From the NCBI GenBank assembly GCA_023091665.1, contig JALJCQ010000030.1:2792501-2856500 (forward strand): 64,000 bases of DNA, read 5' to 3'. Below are positions 46,801-57,000 of the stretch, piece by piece. A program made the position numbers and the translations under genes. Origin of the DNA: Pythium myriotylum. Lineage: Eukaryota > Oomycota > Peronosporomycetes > Pythiales > Pythiaceae. Below the pieces are notes generated by a model. It was not told the DNA's origin. It did no database searches and was given only the letters and a program-made list of their open reading frames with translations. Numbering within the stretch: position 1 is the first letter of the stretch; each line of letters begins with the position of its first letter.

Positions 46801-48604
46801 CGATCAGGACGCGCCAGAACACGTGGACGAGTCCGATATCCCGCCTCTACCGAGCAGTGCCTGCGACGAAGGCGTGCTGCCGAGCGTCATCAAGCGCTTG
46901 CTCGAGTCGCGTAAGCTTGTGAAGCAGCAGTTGAAGACTGAAACGGCGGCGGGTAACATCGAGAAGGCCAACTTGTTGGATATCCGACAGAAAGCCATTA
47001 AGCTGACGGCCAACTCGATGTACGGTTGTCTCGGCTTCCGGTTTTCGCGATTCTACGCCAAGCCAATCGCTGCGCTAATCACATCGACGGGCCGACAGAC
47101 ATTGCAGCGTGCGAAGGAGGTGGCTGAGCAGGAGTGTGGTTACGACGTCATCTACGGTGATACCGATTCCATTATGGTCGACTCGCGTAGCGACAAGCTC
47201 GACGATGCCAAGCGAATTGGCCGCGAGATCCAGATGCAGTGTAATAAACACTTCCGGCTGCTCGAGCTCGAGGTGGACTACATCTTCAAGGCCATCTTGC
47301 TGCTCAACAAGAAGAAATATGCGGCGCTCGTGACCAAGGAGCGCCAAGGCGAAGTGTCGTTTGAGAAGGAGGTCAAGGGTTTGGATATGGTGCGTCGAGA
47401 TTGGTGCGTCATCTCCAAAACCGTTGGTATGGAGATCCTCGACTTCATTCTCTCCGGCAGCTCCCGTGACGAGGTCGTGGAAAGCATCCACGAGCACCTC
47501 GAGCAGGTCGCCGAGCGGATCCGCTCGGGTAAAGAGCCGATCGAGCAGTTCGTAATCACCAAGAGCCTCAACAAACAGCCCGAGCAGTACCCGGACCGCG
47601 CCAAGCAGTACCACGTCCAGGTCGCACTGGCGTTGCGCTCGCAAGGTCAGCCCATCGGTATCGGTTCCCACATTCCATACGTGTTGTGCCGAGAGGAAGA
47701 GCCAGGGTCGGGTCGCCGTGCGTACCACCCAGACGAAGTCAAGCGCGCGAACGGCAAGCTCAGCATTGACGTCGATTGGTACCTCGAGTCGCAGATCCAT
47801 CCGCCCGTGAACCGTCTGTGCGCTCACATTGAAGGCACTTCGAGCCCACAACTCGCGCACTGCCTCGGGCTTGACACGTCCAAGTTCTCCCACTCGATCC
47901 ACAGCAACGATCAGGAGAACGACGGTAACGATGCGATCCCGAGCGTGCTGCAGGACGATGCAGACCGCTTCAAGGACTGCACGGCGCTCGAGTTCACGTG
48001 CCACGCGTGCAAGCAGACGAACGCGTTCGGTGGTGTGTTCAGCTCTGTATCGGCGGACAACGGGGCGGGGCGGTCCACGTATTGGGTCAATGGGCTCGTG
48101 TGCGTGAACCCCGCGTGCAAGGCCGACTTCTGGGGCTATGACAAGGAAGGCATCTACGGTAACGTCGGCGATGACCTCCAGGCCGTGCTGTCGAACCGGC
48201 TCCACCTTGCGACGCGCGAGGCCACCAAGAAGTACTACGAGGCCTGGGTCGTTTGCTCGGACGCGACCTGCAAGACTCGCACGCAGAAGCAGTCGCTGCG
48301 CGGCAACGGCAACATCTGCTCGGCGCCAGGCTGCCGCGCGCTCGTCAAGATGGAATACCCGGATGTGGCATTATACACACAGCTCAAGTACTTCGCCTCG
48401 CTATTCGACGTGGAACGGGCCCAGAAGAAGATCCAGGACCAGTATGCACGAAACAACGGCGCCGGTGCCAAGGCCGAGCTGCCTGCGATCTCGGACAACC
48501 ATCGCGCCGTCCTCAAGGCGCTGCACGACCAGGCACAGAGCATGGTGCGTCTGAACGACTACAACTGGGTCAAGCCGTCGATTTGGCAAACGCTGTTCGC
48601 GTGA
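43814..48604 (+). CDS. POLA1: DNA polymerase alpha catalytic subunit
   Basis: A single exon of 1596 residues. Pol alpha-primase makes the RNA-DNA primers at replication origins and Okazaki fragments. The N-terminal 350 residues are acidic and disordered, with a conserved EEIRRLREGG start. The family B polymerase core shows motif A (DFNSLYPSIIREYN, near residue 931), motif B (KLTANSMYGCLGF, near 1062) and motif C (YGDTDSIMVD, near 1114). A Glu/Asp/Lys-rich insertion (SSKKSKSKKAK, then DDDMVDD) sits between A and B. The C-terminal Cys pairs (CHACKQ, CVNPAC, CSDATCK, CSAPGC) are the two metal-binding modules that contact the B subunit. The length is slightly above human POLA1 (1462) because of the N-terminus. 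It is convergent with the helicase gene; stops are 45 bp apart. Confidence 0.96.
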   Translation: MSSRRASADSRAGSSGRRSALEEIRRLREGGDGGEPASRIATYKPVEDSVFKTVTEEEYEEIVRQRRTALPFVENDDAALGYFDDGEEQFFESDEERNGAGDDDADDDDGVAGKKRSAGALSSAYARRAKKIQRAKLGGRGDQKITNMFFAASKPGAAPGAGARKPARANVKRDIDLDSMLDDLTTNPTETRSTYTRPVSYSSGSSFSASNGSTAYGSSRPAPVSRSLVREIEDDDEPADGDVDMNGDAFDDNGFEPEEAPSADEPMEDANGEQADEAREAPEKAEEEDEKPQEPVLSKRELLLRKAREAQLQTTAPTARALAEPEVKAEEPVKKQQQLSGPLADVPSNEVSEWWTVGGGDASTDASSGVAPSAEAEIPTSSDSLQMFWMDAVEVRDRPGKIYLIGKIKSTPTNGSSGPAYKSCCVVVNNLDRYMYLVPRLSEEEHGSTVLKDLPKDKQQQHWMEMHQEIRKILVPSCITDRKDQDVFKTKLVERDYAFELADMPRGKNIFLKVKYPARYPAPPSDVCSRGGRTFTRICGAFTRPLENFLLRRKLLGPGWIEIKNVSKTKESVSFCNVEYETFDAKFVSSMQGSGLQPPPLNVMSISLKTFCNPQTGKHEIVALSTVTESGVSSEGGAAPKRNRISHFTVIRPLDSESGFPTQYVETAKSDPRFNSAANKANETLHVEFNERAVISYFLNRVQREDPDVIVGHNLHKYILDLLISRVEFYHLGGFWSKITRMRRGRLTPMNVGEGWNEYRMDDTINGRLFCDTYVSSKELLTSQNNYSLSHLVQSLLKKQRMDVEMNDIPQILHGGPQNFVRFLRHTLDDAMFVLQLMHKLEVLPLSKQLANLCGYLWTRTLEGNKRAERIEYLLLHEFSRSKHKFIVPEKFGNKKADGDKGGRRKEAAYAGGMVFAPKKGLYDNFVVLLDFNSLYPSIIREYNICFTTVERKLMDDAGNVAPSASSSKKSKSKKAKAVAAPNAQVEDAGDDDMVDDQDAPEHVDESDIPPLPSSACDEGVLPSVIKRLLESRKLVKQQLKTETAAGNIEKANLLDIRQKAIKLTANSMYGCLGFRFSRFYAKPIAALITSTGRQTLQRAKEVAEQECGYDVIYGDTDSIMVDSRSDKLDDAKRIGREIQMQCNKHFRLLELEVDYIFKAILLLNKKKYAALVTKERQGEVSFEKEVKGLDMVRRDWCVISKTVGMEILDFILSGSSRDEVVESIHEHLEQVAERIRSGKEPIEQFVITKSLNKQPEQYPDRAKQYHVQVALALRSQGQPIGIGSHIPYVLCREEEPGSGRRAYHPDEVKRANGKLSIDVDWYLESQIHPPVNRLCAHIEGTSSPQLAHCLGLDTSKFSHSIHSNDQENDGNDAIPSVLQDDADRFKDCTALEFTCHACKQTNAFGGVFSSVSADNGAGRSTYWVNGLVCVNPACKADFWGYDKEGIYGNVGDDLQAVLSNRLHLATREATKKYYEAWVVCSDATCKTRTQKQSLRGNGNICSAPGCRALVKMEYPDVALYTQLKYFASLFDVERAQKKIQDQYARNNGAGAKAELPAISDNHRAVLKALHDQAQSMVRLNDYNWVKPSIWQTLFA

Positions 48605-48648
48605 GGATGAGGGATCTGTTCTGTAAAGTATATGTCTCTAATTTTCTA

Positions 48649-51600
48649 TTACATTCCCTCGCTCTTGAGCAGGTGGCCAATGGCGGTCACGAGCTCGCTC
48701 TGGGCGATGTCCAGCTCCGGTCGCGCGATCTTTTCCGTGAGCAGCTCGTCGAGCTTGCGGCGGATGGCCTTGATGAGCACGCCAATGCGCGCGACTGCCT
48801 GAAAGCGGATCCACCCGTCGAGCGTCAGGAGATTCTTCTCGTGCTGGACCTCGAGCTTGCCGCCGAAAAGCAACAGCGCGTATGGGGCGACCATCGTGCT
48901 CTCACGCACGAACACCTTGGAGGTCTGCACAAGCTCTGTGTACAGCAGCCACGGCGAGTCGTAATGCGTCTGCGAGAAGTTGGAAGATGAGGGATGCATG
49001 AATACGCGGTCGCGCCACGGGCCAAACTTGGCCACGTCATGTGTTTCGGGCGGCGGTGCTGTAGAGCGAACAAAGTACCGGATCTTCTTAGCGTCGTGGT
49101 CCTCCGTGAACACGCCGTGAGCCGACTGGAAGTACTTTTGCTCAGGGTACACAACCTGGATCACATTGGCGTAGAGCCCCGCGCAGAGTGCAGCCTTGAC
49201 AATGCGCGGCACAGACGCGTTCTCGTTGAGTTCGTCCTTGCGTGCCGCATCGTAGAACCCAATGGTGTCCAGTTGCTGCAAATACTGCCCACGCAGCTCT
49301 GAGATGGTCTCGAGTGTGTCGTACGAGAGCGCAAACTCCTTGCAGAATGTACGCTTGGCCTTTTGGCCACGCAACGGCGCATATTTCTCCAGCAGAAGTC
49401 TCGCCAGCAACAGGTGGTCACTCTTGGAGCCGCCTCCCAGCTCTTTCTTGAGCGCATCCTGACTTGCACGTGCCTCGTCGTCGTTCATCGCCATCACGAA
49501 TGGCGACTTGCTAGAGATGCACGCCGCAATTGTGGCAACTGGCTCAACGCAGCGTAGGATCGAGCCATAGATGAGGAATTTGCCGATTCGCGCATCCAGG
49601 GGGAGCATAGCCAAGTGAGATCCAAGTGGTGTCAGGCGCACTTCCTCCTCGCTACCGCGCTTAGCCTCGTGCTCGTCGTCGTCCCCAACGGGCTTGAACG
49701 CCGCGATCGCAATAAGCTCCTGCATTGCTGCGTCAATTGCCTCTTGCTTGGGCGGCTCAATAGCCTTCGACAGGAACCCACGGATTGGGCCGAGCTCGAG
49801 CTTCTTGATTTGGAGGCACAGCTGTTCGAGCGAGACGCGGTGGATTTCGGCCGAGAGTTGAGCGTCCATCTTGGCGAAACGTGCACGAGAGAACAAGCGG
49901 TAGCACGTGCCAGCCTGGACTCGGCCCGCTCGGCCGCGGCGCTGGTCGCAAGCAGCCTGTGAGGCCCAGCAATCCAGCAACTGCGAGCGCCGCAGCTGCG
50001 GGTCGTACACCATTTCTTTGACCTTTCCACAGTCGATGACAGTGGTAATGTCGTTGATTGTGATCGACGTCTCGGCGATATTGGTCGCAATTATCACTTT
50101 GGTCTTGCCCTGAGGCGGCGATCGGAATACCTGTGCTTGATCGGCGCCCGAGAGCGATCCATGCAGAGGGAGCACCCACATGCGGGATCCAAGCTCCCGG
50201 TTCGACGTGAGCATCTCCATGAGCCGCTTAATTTCGGCCGTACCTGGCATAAACACAAGGATCGCTCCGGTGGATTTAGGTGACTGCTTCTCCACGAGGT
50301 GCTTCACAAGGTTTGCGCAGAGATCGAAGTCAAATCGTGAGTCGTCGATGAGCTGTGCAACCTGCTGCGGTGTCATATTCGCCAGCGAGCGCTCAGCCGG
50401 CTCACTCCCAGCCTCGTCCCCACCTGCTCCCGACTGAGGTTTCTTCTTCTTGTCCTTAAGCATGTTCTTCGGTACTTGGTAAGAGGTCATCTCAAGTACA
50501 TCGTCAAGGAAATGGTTCTCCACAGGGAAGGTAAAGCCCGGGATGTCAAGCACGGGGCAAGACGACGCTGATGAGAAGTAATCCACGAAAAGTTGCGCGT
50601 TCATTGTTGCGCTCATGAGGATCAGACGCAGGTCGGGCCGTTGTGGAAGCAAATCTCGAAGGATTGAAAGCAGGAAATCCGTGTCGACATTACGCTCGTG
50701 GACTTCGTCAACAATGACGTGCGTGACACCAGAGAGCGACCGGTCGGTAAGCAGACGCCGCAACAACACACCCGTCGTGCAAAAGAGCAGTCTCGTGTTA
50801 GCGGATTTCTTGGCGTCCATGCGGATCTGGTAGCCGACGACGTCGGCAATCTCCTCGCATCTTTCTTGCGCGACACGGGTCGCCACACCGATCGCGGCGA
50901 TTCGCCGCGGCTGCGTACAGATGATGTTGCATTCGCCACCACGTCCGCTATCAATATAGTCGTCAAGGATGAACTGCGGAATCTGTGTGGTCTTACCACA
51001 ACCGGTCTGACCGCAGACAAGTAAAACCTGATCGTTAATCACGTGCTGAAGAACGCTCTCCTTCTCCGCGGCCGCCGGCAGTCGACTACGAGCACGAAGC
51101 ATTTGCTGGTAGTCATCGCGCTTGTCTTTGGCTTGGCGGAGGCGCAGCAGCTTTTCACTAAGCTGGCGGAGCTGCTCAGGACTCGGTCCTCTCTTCATCT
51201 GCTGCCTAGCTTCTTGGCGTTGCGGCTTCTTGTCTTTCTTGGATGAGACTGGCACTGGCGGTGGCCCGGCAATCTGTGGAGTCTTCTTGTCAGCGGCTTT
51301 CTTGTGATCCAAGAGTACGATGCGTTGGTTCTTCGCCTTGCTCGGCTCACTGAGTGAGCTTTCGACGGAGACACACAAGTCATAGATCAGCGGATCTCCA
51401 AGGTTTGCGTGCGTGCTCTTGATCGCCTGCGTCGTTGCATATAGCAGACTCTGTGGTGAGTGCTTTGGGTCTTTTGAGGATACAGCCAATGCAGGGAACT
51501 CGAATGGGTACTTGGAATCACTCGGCAGCATAATCTCAACCTGCACAGTCTCGTCAAGGAGCTGAATTACAAGCAGCTGGTCGCCGCTTTCGAGTGCGTC

Positions 51601-53037
51601 CCGACGTATTTTGTCGTCGTAGATGGCCTCGAGTGCGAACATTTCGTCTTCTCGCATTTGCTGGAGTTCCTCGGCGTCAGTTGGAACTGACCCCAGCACC
51701 GCGGTAGGGTCGAGTGACAAGAAGCGATACAGATGAGCCATCGCCGTACCGACAACACTCATCACGAGCGCGTCAGACGGAGACTCGTCATTCAAATCCA
51801 ACGACTTCGCTCGGTCTGCTACAAATTCGCCCACAAACGTGGCAGCATCGAGCCGATCGTAGCCAAACTTCATCAGCCGCTGCACAATCACAGACGCGAG
51901 CGGCGAGCTCGCCTGTTTAGCTGACCCAGCGAGAACCACGTCGAGCTGTGTACCCTCTGGGTTAAAACCCTTGGGGAGTTCACCCTCGGGGACATTGAGG
52001 CAGAGCCAATCGAGGATCACCGTCAAGTACTCGTCATCGTCCTGGTCGGGAAGCTTTCGACAGGCTTGTAGCGCCCCTTGGATGTGTTTGGGCTGGAATC
52101 CGATCTTCTTGAGTTGCTCCGTGGTCGCAGCATAGAAGGCTTCGTGGTCCACCGGCGCGGGCGCGTCGTCGCTGCTTCCAGTTGAGCTGCTGACAACTCC
52201 AAGGTTCTTGAGCACACCTTCAATCATCTCACGGCACGCTGCGCTCATAAACACGGTCTTATCCGGGTTGGCGCGCTCGCGGTTCTCCCTCGCGCGCTGC
52301 TTTTCGTTGCGCTGCTGCGCGCGCTCGAGCTGCGCCTGCTGCTGCTCGGCACGCGACGCGAACTTGCGGTCGCTCGTGAGCTCCGTGGGCAGCACCTTGG
52401 CCTTGGGCTTACTGCTCTCTTGCTCTTGGCTCTCGCCCACAGGCGGCGCGTCGGCCCAGAAGTCCAGCTCGCTCGCGGGCTTGGCTGACTCCTCGGCTTT
52501 CTTCTCTTCCTTCTTCGGTTTCTTGTCGCTCGCTTTCTTGGCGGCCGACGGCGCGGCCGCTCCGCCCGGCGCGATCTCCTTGACGAGCGCGAGCCAGAGC
52601 TTGTCGTAGGGCTCGGGCAGCTGCCTCTCGAGCGGGCGCAGCGGCTCGAAGTGGCGCAGCGCCAGCAGCGCGGCGCAGTGCTTGGCGTCCTCCATGGTCT
52701 CGAAGTCCTGCTCCGGGCAGAACGCGAGGTCTTTGGCCGACGACTTGTCGTCCGGGAGCACGCAGCGCATGCGGAAGCGGCCCTCGGGCGCGCGCGCGTG
52801 CACGTAGCGCGCGTTGACGCGCTTCTTGGACTGGCAGTACTGCTGCAGCAGCTGCATCGGCGTGCGCTGCCACTCCTTCACGAGCAGCCCCTGGCGCACT
52901 TGCTACGACACCAACCACATGAGTCGAACGCGCAGAGCGAGCGCTTCTCAGCGAAGCAAGCCACGTACGTCTCCGCGCGACGAGACGACCGTGCCGGCGC
53001 CCTTCTGGCGGTGGCCGCGTTCCTTCTTGGGCCCCAT
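48649..53037 (-). CDS. DExH-box RNA helicase, DHX29/DHX57 type
   Basis: Two exons on the minus strand, 53037-52969 (23 codons) and 52902-48649, with a 66-bp intron (GTACGT..CGTAG), encode 1440 residues. The small first exon begins MGPKKERGHRQKG, typical of DHX29-like proteins. It is followed by a dsRBD-like region, two UBA-like helical segments (near LDWLCLNVPEGELPKGF), and an RWD domain (EMFALEAIYDDKI). The helicase core has motif I GQTGCGKTT, Ia TQPRRIAA, II DEVHER, III SATM, V ATNIAETSITINDI and VI QRRGRAGR. HA2 and OB-fold regions follow. DHX29 promotes scanning on structured 5' UTRs, and DHX57 is poorly known; the domain order cannot decide between them. It is divergent from the RNase P/MRP subunit gene (163 bp between starts). 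Confidence 0.9.
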
Positions 53038-53200
53038 TGCTGCGATCGCCACGAAAACAAGATAGTGACATACCCTCGAGAGAGTGTCCACCACCCTTAT
53101 TCTATATCAGTGGATACGTAGATATTACGTTACCATATATTGATTTAAAGCCACCACAATAGGGCTTGTCAGCCTCCATTCGCCCCGTTCCCCCGCCAAG

Positions 53201-54038
53201 ATGGCCGCCCCTGCCGACGCACCGCGCGCGCTCGACCGCCTGCTGCTGCCCGTGGTCAAGATCAAGGCCGCGAGCAGCGCGAGGCAGCTGGAGCAGCGAC
53301 TCAACTACCTCTGGAGCTCGGCCCACGCGCTGCTCGCCGCCAGCCCGGCGCTCGCGCACTCGATGGCGTACGTTTCCCTCTCTCTTTCTCTCTCTCTTCC
53401 CTGCGTGCTCACGACTGCGCTCTCGCAGCTCGACGATCATGGAGACGGCGCGCCAGCACCGCGTGCAGCTGCCGGCGGCCGTGCTGGACTATCTCTGCCA
53501 GCGGTGCGGCGCGCTGCTCGTGCCGAGCGTCTCGGCCGACGCGCGCGTGCTGCCGCAGCACCACAAGACGCCGGCCAACCGCAAGCTCGCGCGCGTGCAG
53601 CGCCGACTGCGAGCGAGCGGCGCCGCCCCGCAGCTGCGGCCAGAGCTGCTGCAGAACGTTCTCCAGCTCACGTGTCGCCGCTGCGGGTTCGCCAACGTCC
53701 GCCACGGCGCCTCGGTCGTCGTCAAGCCCAAGGAGAAGAAGAAGCGGTCGCTTGAAGACACGCCGAACACCCCGTCACAGCCCCAACTGAAACGGCCAAA
53801 GAAAGCCGAGGCCGAGGAAGCAACGGCGACGAAAGAGAAAGCGAGCGAAGAGCCCAAACCCACGCCACCAGCGATGGCGGCCCCGCCCGAACGAAGTGTG
53901 TTTGCCAAGCCAGCGAGTCCGCCGCGTCTCTTGCTGGACGCGAAGAAGAAGAAGAAGAAGCCTTCGGCAAAGGATGCGGCCGCGTCGGCGCAGGTCAAGA
54001 GCAGCCTCGACTCGTTCCTGCAGAACCTGAGGATGTAA
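53201..54038 (+). CDS. RNase P/MRP protein subunit, Rpp21/Rpr2/Snm1 or C18orf21 (RMP24) type
   Basis: Two exons, 53201-53367 and 53429-54038, with a 61-bp intron (GTACGT..TCGCAG, polypyrimidine-rich), encode 258 residues. The N-terminal helices (QLEQRLNYLWSSAHALL) precede a zinc ribbon with CQRC (Cys79/82) and CRRC (Cys138/141). The rest is Lys/Pro/Ala-rich and disordered, ending in SSLDSFLQNLRM. The two widely spaced CxxC pairs fit the Rpp21/Rpr2/Snm1 family. The TPNTPS segment and the closing short helix resemble vertebrate C18orf21, reported as an MRP-specific relative, so either assignment is possible. Role: binding the RNA of RNase P or MRP for tRNA or rRNA processing in the nucleus. Its stop is only 17 bp from that of the convergent CARMIL-like gene. 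Confidence 0.75.
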
Positions 54039-54055
54039 GCGAAGCGATAATATTA

Positions 54056-57000
54056 TCACGTGAGCATAGACGCAAGCGAGCCGATCTGGTCCCAGGATGC
54101 GCGCACGTCGTCATTAATGGGGCCGTCTTTCGACCAGCTTTTCATCGTTGACGGGTATTTGGATCGTGTGTCGTACCGCCCAATCGAAGACGACTCCTGA
54201 CAGTGGCGCGTGTTCGACGACGTCTCCAGAATGACCACGTCAACCGATGTCGCGCTCGAGATCTCCGTTGCCTTCTCAGTCGTCACCTTCTCCTCCGGGT
54301 TCTTGCTCAGCTCTTCCTCTACCTTCTCCTCGTCGTGTTTTGGATCCAGGCCCTCACTCCGTTGGTTACTGCTGGGTTGTTGCCGTGTGCTCTTCCTCTT
54401 GTGTGGAGACTTTGCCTCATTCGCACTCGCTGTCGAATTGGCCTGCTTGTGGTCTTTCGTAGCCTGTGTGAGTGTCTGATTGCGCTCTGTCACTTTGAAA
54501 ATCTTGCCCAAGACACTGAAAAGTTTCTCGCGAGGGGGATCCTTCTGCTCTTCGAGAATCTGCACTCGCGCAAACAGGATCAGCTTGGTTTCAAGATCCC
54601 ACGACCACCGCAATATCATCCTTACCCGCCTCGTGTCGTTGATCGGAAGCTGCACGACCGACAGCGTCTGGTTGCGCAGCAATCCCTCGTAGAATGAGAA
54701 GAAGCCGTCAACGGTCGTGAAGTTGTCGTCCCAGTACAGCACTCGAAGCGTCTTGTTTTGCGGTAGCACTTGACCGAGAGCCCGAGCCAGCGCGTCGCCG
54801 CACTCGTTGCCCGAGACATCTAGCATCCGCAGTGTCGCGTTCACCGTCAGCGCCTGGATCGCCGTCGTGAGAACGAAGGCTCCGAAGACAAACCTCCCGT
54901 TTGCGCGCAGGCTGAGTTCACGCAGTGGTACTTTCTTGGGTCGGTGGTGATACAGATGCGTAAAGCTGTGTGCACTACCGCTGTCGCTAGCGTTACCTTC
55001 ACCGGCGGTGTCCTGCGTGGTCTTTCCTCCCAGCAGCAACGACAGCGCATCGGCGCTCGCGCGTTCCAGCCCAGTCGGTGCACACGGCGAGAGGTGAACG
55101 AGTTTGGATGGTGTGGCGTGGAAACGCTTGTAACTCTGCTTTGTGCGTCGCCTGACGACACCGTTGCCGTCGAGGCTCAGTGATTCGAGAGTCTTGCAGC
55201 CTCGCAGCGAGTGTAGCAACAGCACAGCGGCCTTGTCGGTGAGCTGGGCATAGTCAAGTCTCATGGATGCGAGCATGGCGTTCGGCGCACTGTCAATCAG
55301 ATGAGCCAGCGCCGTGGCTTTTGGACCATGCAAGTTGTTCTCGCTGATGTCAATCATGCACGGGTACGCCCGCGAGTTGTTCTGTAGCATTGGACCTAGA
55401 ATGTTTTTGAGGTGAGTCTTCCGCAGCCCGTTGGTGGTACGCTTTTCGTTGTTCGACAAATGCGTTTGCATTTTCTTCCGTCGTCCGTGGCCGTGGAGGA
55501 TCTCAGTCACGATTCGCTTCGGGTGTAGTAGCGTTTGTTTCATGCCGCGTAGCACGACTGTTGAGAGGCTTTGAGTCTTACCCAGAATGTTGCCAAGGTC
55601 CAAGCTTGCCTGGTTGCCCATGAGATTGTACGACAAATCGAGCGTCATCAGTGACGATTCGTGAAGAATCGTGTTCTGCTTGAACGACTGGAAGAACAGG
55701 TTCGTTTGCAACCGCGTGCGCGAGAGGTCGAGGCGGTGAAGCGCGAAGGCCCCTGTTATCCACAGAGCTAGCGCGCGCGTGCCTTCGACACCAAGCGAGT
55801 TGCCTGACAGGTTTAGGTCCCGGAGGCACGACGAAAAGCCGTGACTTGATTTCATGGCTGAGAGGATACGCGAGCTCGAATGCATGCTCAAGTGGCACTG
55901 CTCGAGTTGCAGCGCCTCGAGCCCAGAAGGCAGGAGCTCAAGAATCGTTGACAGTCCGTTTGCCATCATAGCGGAGAAGGCATTGAACGATAGATCCAAT
56001 CTCCGTAGCTGCAACGCCGTGGACGCCGGGGCAGAATGCAGCGTCTGAGGAGTATAGCTCTGCTTGATTGTAGACTGGAGCACGATGTGCTGCAGCGTCC
56101 GAAGCGCCTTGGTCGTGAGATTGACGTTGTTCAGCGTCAACCCTTTCGCGGCGATGGGCGCGATCGTCGGTGCGGATATAAGCGCGTGGAACAGTGAGCG
56201 CAAAGCAACATCCGCCATTGGCAAGTCATACACCACAACTTCTTCGAAGCAGTGGCAGTGCTCAAGCGTACGAGCAAGCGCAAGCGCCTCTTTTCCTTGT
56301 GTTACTGAGCTCGAGTAGGTGCCCAGACCGACCAATCGTGCGATGAAGCTGACTGAGCCGGTGACACCACCTCGCGGGGTGTAGTTTCGCGCAGGAATCA
56401 CGGGCTGGGCGATTCGGGAAGAGGCCGCGGTGGTGCAAATGCAGTATTGGAAGTCAACACTGGTCGAGGCCGTGTCGAGACACTCACGAAGCCGTGCTGT
56501 TACACTTGACCGGTATGGCACGCCAAGATCATCGCAGATGCACCGGTAGGCGGCAGTCATGGTGTCGCCCAATTCTTTTCTATGGCTGGCGACGGCACCA
56601 CGGCTCTGTCTTGGCAATGGAGAGATTTCTCGCATTGTGAAGAACTCTTGCCAGCGACATTGAGGCGGGAGAACGAGGCCCGGGACCTGTTGGCTCGGAA
56701 ACGCGAACCGCATTGTGTGGAGCACGCGCTGGAGGAGTCGAACAATTGTCTCTGAGTGGATGCCCGGATCGAGATGCAGCTCAAACTGGGCTTGGCCACG
56801 GCTGTGGTCACCAGCGAGTTCGACGAAGTCGGTTTCGTGTGAGTGTCGTTTTGGCCGGTTGAAGCGGAGCTTGATAGAGGTCGAGATGGCTGTTGGGTCG
56901 CTCGGTTGAACATTTTTGAGGCGCATGACTTCAATTTCGTTGAGATGAAGCAACTGACACTCGTGGGAAACGACGAGAGAGTTTGTGAAAGGAGACTGAC

